Below, in pieces: positions 57,334 to 64,000 of a DNA stretch of 64,000 nt; position 1 is the stretch's first letter; each line of letters starts with the position of its first letter. Both the position numbers and the translations under genes were made by a program. The notes beneath the pieces are model-generated. The model was not told where the DNA came from. It searched no databases and saw only the letters and a program-made list of their open reading frames with translations. The DNA comes from Colius striatus (taxonomy: Eukaryota; Chordata; Aves; Coliiformes; Coliidae): NCBI RefSeq assembly GCF_028858725.1, contig NC_084773.1, positions 5,880,350 through 5,944,349 of the forward strand, read 5' to 3'.

Positions 57334-60300
57334 CTAAGTGGGAAGAAGCAAATAAAAGGCTTGGTCTGAGGCTTCCAAGAAAGTGATACACATTTCTCAG
57401 GAGCCATCATAGCTGACAGAACCCATTCTTTAAAGTTTACAAATCTTGCATGTGGCTTCGAGGCCATGAGCCTGAAGTAAAACTGGCACATACCTTAACA
57501 AAAACCATAACATGTACAATCAAAGACTGACTATTTAAGACACTATTTTAACCATATCCTGTTAAAAGTAAGTAGAAGTTGTGACTGACTAAGATCTGGC
57601 TCAATATTTAAACCACAGAGACTTTGGTCATTAACACACAAGTATCTAAACATTCTTATCAAATAAGTACTTCACAAACTAATCTGTCTTTATAGGGTTT
57701 TTTTAACCATTTTTTTCCTGCACACCTGAAATAAAAGGTGAGTTGGGGAAAAAAAGAGAGGAAGAGGAGTTTTGTCTGTTCCTCCTGTTCTTTCCCAGTA
57801 TTTCTCACAAAGCAAGGAAGGAGAATCAAGAAGAAAGTTAAAGCACACATTACTTTATTGCTTTTTAGGTAGACATTATTTTCTTTCTTAATTGCTACAG
57901 CCTCAAAAATTCCCAGAGAGAATTCTGCACCTCAATAGGTGAACAAATGATAAAACTAACATCTTAATGTTATTTTTCTTTAATTTTAAAGAATTTTCTC
58001 AAAGAGATTTCACTGTGTAAGTGCACATTTTATCCTTTATATGTAAGGTGGAAAACAATGTACATACCAAATACCACTGTCAAACTGAAACAAGTCTAGC
58101 ATCACATGACTTCAAGTCATTCAAGTATTGCTTTCAAGTAGCAGTGTACTAATCTTAGGAAACATCACAGAGTTACTGAGTCTCCATACCTGCACATAAC
58201 AGACAAAGACAAGAGGTAGCAAAACTTCCAGCACTATTGTGTCACCTGGTTTAAAACATCAGGAATAGCAACAATTCAAAACACTTGTAATTTCCAAGTC
58301 AGCAAACTGGTGTTTCACTGCTATCTTCCCTCATTCTTAAGAGCTCCTGAACTCAGAGTGGATTTCAGGTTACAATCTGCAGCACCTTCAGCAATGGAGT
58401 TAGCCCAGCAGTTTGTACATCAGTTTTGTTTGGTGAAGAGAAAGCATTCATTTGATTACAAGCGAATGCTAGTATGATTAGAGAATGAGAGACACAGAGA
58501 AGGAGGGATCAGGAGAAAACAGCTAATAAGGTAACAGAAAGAGATGATTTAAAAAAAATAAAGAATTGAAACTGGGCTGAGCCAGCCTTTTGACTGTAGA
58601 TTAACCAGCTCGGTCAAGCAGCACTAGGAAGAACATTTCAAGCAATCCTGCATATGCTTGCATTTTTTAAACGTAAAGACATTGACCTGAGAAGCAATTA
58701 ACATTCCTCTTAAGGCCCAGAACAGTCATCTAGATAAAAAGAAAGCAGAATCTTTGCAGGGAGACAGCATATAGATCCTGACACCATTCTCTGCACATCA
58801 TGCAATCTCCCCATGCTGAAATTGTTCTTAATAAATGGAGAAATGTTATGACTATTTTTTCACGAGCTGTCTTGTTTCTCCACTTTCTTTTCCGTAGGCT
58901 AAGACAAATTTAGAAAACAAGTTTAGGATTACTTGGCATCATTGCTTATGCCATTGAAGAACTAAAAAGCATCACACATTCACACAGACTGTCATCCAGA
59001 TTTGGAATAAAATAACCCCCATAATCCACTGATTATTGCAGCTTGGAGCACCGTTTGATGAGTGGAGTTTGAGATGACCTCAGAAAAGGAAAATTGACAT
59101 CTTCTGTAAAAAAATAACAAATACCATGCAATACCTCACTTAACAAATGCAAAGCAAACACAGTCCTCATGAAGGGTTTTAATGAGGAACACATTTTAAC
59201 TGCTTAGGAGACCTTGTGCTCACTATGATCAGACCTACCCTCAAGTGACTGGCTACATGATTTGCCAACACCAGATCATATATAGTTACTAACTCAATAT
59301 GGATGTAAAAGAAACCAGATTTCATCATCATTCAGCCCTGGGGAAACAGCTTTAAGACATAATTAGGCCATAGGTAGAAACAAGTTGGGAAGGTAAGCTC
59401 ATCACTCCCACTGGAAAGTTTACTTGACAGAACCACAGGATAATTCTGGCTGGGAGGGACAGCCCAGTTAGAAGTCACAATTTCCAGTAAGTCTGGGACT
59501 ACACTAACAAAAAAATTGGAAAGCACTAACAAAGCTAAACTAACAATTGCATGATTTCACTCTGACTGACTCAAGCCAATGTTAGTCCTGAAACAGAATA
59601 CAAGGCTTTGACATTTACTTCTTTAACTCCAAATTAACAAATACAATATAAACAGGTACAATGCTTGTGTGTTTTGAATAATCCCTCCATCTTTCTCATT
59701 GCAAATCATTTGAAGGCTTCATTTTCAGCTCTGCTTCTTACTTTTGAATATGGTTATTTGGTTTAGTTTCATCGTACTTGGCTTCAATGCAATCTCAAAA
59801 TGCTTGCTCAGAATGGAGCAGTTAGGAGAAAAAAAACAATATGCCCAGAATTTCTAATGATGGTCAAATGCCCTTAGTCCAAGGTCAATGTGAAATCTTT
59901 TTGCTTCTCCATTTAACAACAACTTGAAAAAAAAAATCTTGCTGAAAAAAACAGCTTGTTTTCACATAACAAACTACCCGTTTCTGCCAAGTTTCTCTAC
60001 TCTTATACGTTATGCTTTTTTTCACAAAAGTATATATTTTAAGTGGCTTAATGCAAAATCTCACTGCACATGATAGACTATACTGTGACACAGGAAGGCT
60101 GAGAAAGGAGGGTTTGGATTTGCTCCTCAGGTACATTTTCCAGTCCTTTTCTATGCTAACATATTGCAGCAAGACAGTTGACAAGCATCAGCTGTACTGT
60201 TGTAAACAAAACCATACCCCACTAAAACTCGTTTTGGCAGTCAAACTCAGTGAAACAGATTCATTTTAATTCAACAAAAATTTCCTCAAAAGCCCTGCTG

Positions 60301-63300
60301 AATACACTCATCCAAAGTTTTGTGACATTTGAAAAGCAAAAACACTGAAAGCAGTATGTATATTTTGCTTGTTGCATTTTAGACATTTTAGACAATAATC
60401 CCTCTCTAGTCTCCATCAGCACTTCAGAAGTGACAGAACAAACAGTGACTCTAGTTTTAAAAGCTGTACCTGTCAAGAACTGAAACCTCTATAAAACTGC
60501 TATGAATTGAGGGAGATTTTACAAATCAGTTCATACAATCTGTATTGCTGCTATGAAGTATGAAAGTCAAACTGTTTTCCCTAAAGGGTGTGATCTTATC
60601 CAAACCAAATGGTGGAAAAACGGAGATGTGAACTCCAGACACGCTGCAAGTCTAAATGACAAGTTCAATATCTCAAATAATTTCAAAGTCATGTGCAATC
60701 TGGAAAAAAAAAAAAGGTAGGGGAAAAATCTGCTAGTAACATTATTCTATATGAAGTACACTGTGACAGCTACACTGATTGAGAGTCCATCATCAGATGT
60801 TGTCCAACACGTTAATTTTGTCAAAGATTCCCCTGATCTGGCCTGTTGCAAGCTGAAATCATGTTCTGCTTTACCTAGGACAGAGTCTGCAAACCATATT
60901 TCCATGAAGTTTTAAAATTGAGAGCTTTTGACTACTTAATATGGAAAGAAAATCATCCATGTTACTATCAAGTGTAATATGCATGGAGTGAGAGGAGAAA
61001 ACCACTAAGACCTCTTGAAATCACCCATGTCTACATCTGCTGGATGAATAAATAGTTTTCACAGTGATTTGTGGGTAACATACAGTTTTAAAGAAATCTT
61101 CAAAATAAATTAAAATCTTAAATAATTCAAGAATTTTCACAAGATTTGTTAGTACAAAACTCACATTAGATTAAAAATCTCCACACAGACACAAGGGACA
61201 AGGAGTAAATTTTGTAATTTTCCCTCTTCCAACAGTGCCCAGCAGCTACCAGGGACTTACACTGCAATTGAAGGTGTTACTTGTCAGAGTTCCTTTGTTG
61301 TAATTCTGCCTTGTTATAAACAGTGAGGGCAAGTCACCTCTAACACAGTCTAGAAACAAAGACACAGTTGTGACTTTTACACAAAGCAGGGAATAACTTC
61401 AAAGCAGTGGATCATCTGGAGGGAAATGCTGACACTGGCCAACACCAGAGCACTGAAGAGACTGAAAAACTAAGGGGCACAGACAGAGCACAGACTGTTC
61501 CACAACTGGTATAGCACTATACATCCAAGAGAAATACAAATAAGAAGACTCTCCTGCTGATTTGAGCCTCTGATTTCCTTGTAGCAGTCTGTAAAACATT
61601 TTGTAAACAGACAAAGCTGCATACATAGGTCATTGGTTTTCCACGCTGTCTCACAGAAATGCTCTGGATGGCATGAAATAACTGCTTCCTGCTTAGCTCC
61701 TTGCTGAGGCTGCTCCCAAGGCCACACAAAGGCTTTGGTGAACACTAACACTGGCAGCCAGCACTACGCAGAGCTGACCAACTGGTGTTCTTTCCTGAAA
61801 AGATGCAGCAGTAATCTTCTTCTTTTTAAAGATGCAGAAACATGGATTTTTTCCAACTTACAGGTATCTTTTTTTCTTTACACAAGTGTTTCCTGTCCTC
61901 TATTCTGGCAATGGACAAGGCATAACAAAGAACTATTGCCCAACATTTTGCCCCCACAGCACTTTCATAAATAAAGAGGAAGGACCTCCTTCCTCTTTAT
62001 GTACAACTTACAAAGCTGAGTATGCTACTTGCATGGTGACAATATAATCTGCACATAGAGATGCTGGAAGTGTGATCAGTATCCTTCACCCGTGCACACA
62101 TTAATGTGCACATTGTGTTTTTATTGTTCCTACGTATGCTGCTGCATGCTTACATTACAGAAAAAAGTCACACACAGCAGACAGGTTGGCTATGATTCTT
62201 AAGAACTCCTTCCACAGGTATTCTTTCAGCTGATGATCAAAATAAGATGGAAGAAATAATACCTATACCGTAGGACATTTAACTGAATCAAAGTAATGAT
62301 GATGATAATCACTGTCTACATTGCACATCTACCCTACTGTTAGTCTACAGAGACTTTTAGCAGGTTCTGTTGCAAGCCTTGGACTCTATTTGATGCTTTG
62401 TGGGAAGTCATCAATTTAAAAAAAGGCTTATTATTTGTTCTTATCAATTTTGTCAAAAAGATACACTGCAGCATTCTTTATCAGCTGGACTTCCCTAGCT
62501 ATTACTGATTATTGCACTGCTATTATCCTACTGAAACCTGAAATACATACCCAACAGCAAATTATCATACATCACTATGCTGAATTCTCACAGCTGCCAG
62601 AGAGAGCAAAAACACATTATCTGCAGGTGCTGCTTTGAAAGGTTACAATCCACAGAGGGTTTGAAAAGTATCTCCTATGAATGGTTTAATTTATTTCAGT
62701 TATTAATTTGATTCACCAGCTATGGAATCCAAGAACAGTAATTAGAAACATAAAGCTTCTCAGCAACTATTTTGATAGACTGTCTTATGGAGAAGGTATT
62801 ACAAACAAAATAAACCTTAAAATTAGAACTGGGGGACCATACACCTATGAAAACTAAATATATCCACTAGGTAGCATTTAACAAAATACAGCTATCATGA
62901 GGAAGTCAAGCCCGAAAAGAGCATCTTTAAAACAGCCCAACCACTCATAATCTCTGAATTAATATTTCTAAACCAGTATATCTTCATGTTTTTAAACAAT
63001 GACACAACAGAACCATGAAAAGTGAGAAAAGATGACAGGAAATTTAACATCACAATCCAATGCACTTGCTGTTAAATTTGTTGCCATTTGTTTTTTTTTC
63101 TGCTTCATAATTTCAAGTAACAATTCTGTACAGTAAATTCCAGTGGAAATGATAAAAGTTTGGGGGTTTACTTTGTCTTCTTTTTAAAAAATAGTTTGTG
63201 TAGAGTGGTTTACAGAGTCCTAAAACCTAATTTGGAAAAAATGTAGTTACTGTTTCCTTCTTTTCACCCCCTAGTATTTTCTTTGAAATACTTCTGCTTT

Positions 63301-64000
63301 TGTTATGTTAGAACAAGGCTAGAAACAGAAACAATGACATAATATAATCTGTCAGTGTGTTGCAATAGTCTGGAGAAAATCCATCTAGATAAGCAACGCA
63401 GCTAGAGATGTTCTTTGGTTTTATCCCACTTGGCCAGAGACATAGATAATTCCAAGTTTCCACGCCTTTCCTGCATGCTCAGTAGTCCCAAAACTGCCTG
63501 AATTTATGGCCATCATATAAATTGTTGATATTTCTCCAACATCCTCAAGGCCAAAAAAAGTTACAGATGCTTTCCCTATCATTATGATGAGAAACTTTTC
63601 AAAATATGAGCATCAGAAACCTTTTCTGAACAGGCCAACTCTTTCAAGCTTGGCAGTGCAAAGTCCTGAGAAGCTTGAGGGGAAGGCAGATAGTAGGCAG
63701 GCAAAAGCTAAAGCAGACCTGATTTTATGGGGTTTTTGGAAGACATGCAGCCCAATTTATTTGAGCATATGATACCATATGATTAGCTAAGTAACAACAG
63801 TTGACTGTTCTTAAAGTGGTTTCAAGTGCGTCAGGGAAGACAAATCTGGGATTTACACTAAAAGATCAGTAAGTTGAAGAAATTTTTGACTCTGAAATAG
63901 ACAGCAGGACAGGCTGTTACACAGCATATGCTGCAAGATAAAAAAAACCCCACCATTTCAGACTGGATGTCCTTTTTTGGAAAGGGAAAAAGAACATTTG
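57334..64000 (-). other. PRKCD: PRKCD 5' intron (part); promoter not seen
   Basis: AT-rich sequence without a CpG-rich island, CR1 copy of good quality, or exon match. A housekeeping-type vertebrate promoter would usually be GC-rich, so the first exon probably lies past the window's right edge. A low-GC non-coding exon inside would be invisible to me. Confidence 0.55.

Noticed and set aside
59430..59490. A CR1-like motif (acagaaccacaggataattc, then tggctgggagggacag)
   Set aside because: Only a short, weak match to the reverse CR1 3' end without the following 'agtccaacc' block; too uncertain to list.

Overview
The window is vertebrate nuclear DNA, almost certainly from a bird. Two intron-split genes lie tail to tail. 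The interspersed repeats I recognise are mostly fragments of the avian LINE CR1, with its typical 3' end (a block like TTGGACTAGATGATCTCTAA, then ATTCTATG-type octamers) on both strands. Introns are compact and all exon junctions listed are GT-AG.

Left half, + strand (1390-18499, or to about 25450 with a distal end): PFKFB4, the bifunctional 6-phosphofructo-2-kinase/fructose-2,6-bisphosphatase 4. Twelve coding exons are present, matching exons 3-14 of the usual 14-exon family layout. The start codon and the P-loop exon lie left of the window. The reading frame is open through every junction, giving 398 of an expected ~469 residues. A second candidate last exon sits 4.6 kb beyond the canonical one, at 23139-23198. 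It has the same length and phase, a strong acceptor, and a related 19-residue tail, so PFKFB4 may have two alternative C-termini, each with its own 3' UTR. This is the most interesting signal in the window.

Middle (about 25.5-28.0 kb): a short intergenic stretch between the two 3' ends, with a CR1 tail. Right half, - strand (57313 down to 28412): PRKCD, protein kinase C delta. All 17 coding exons are present, giving a predicted 684-residue protein. It has a C2-like domain, pseudosubstrate, C1A, C1B, a V3 hinge with a caspase-type site, the kinase domain and the C-terminal tail with turn and hydrophobic motifs. The V3/kinase boundary carries about ten extra, mostly basic residues compared with mammalian PKC delta as I recall it. 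The non-coding first exon and promoter appear to lie beyond 64000.

The two products act in different pathways: fructose-2,6-bisphosphate control of glycolysis, and diacylglycerol-activated Ser/Thr signalling. Nothing in the sequence ties them together except their convergent arrangement. The rest is intron, CR1 debris, simple repeats and small tandem duplications. No tRNA, rRNA, CRISPR array or bacterial-type operon was seen. Family comparisons rest on recalled human protein sequences, not a search.
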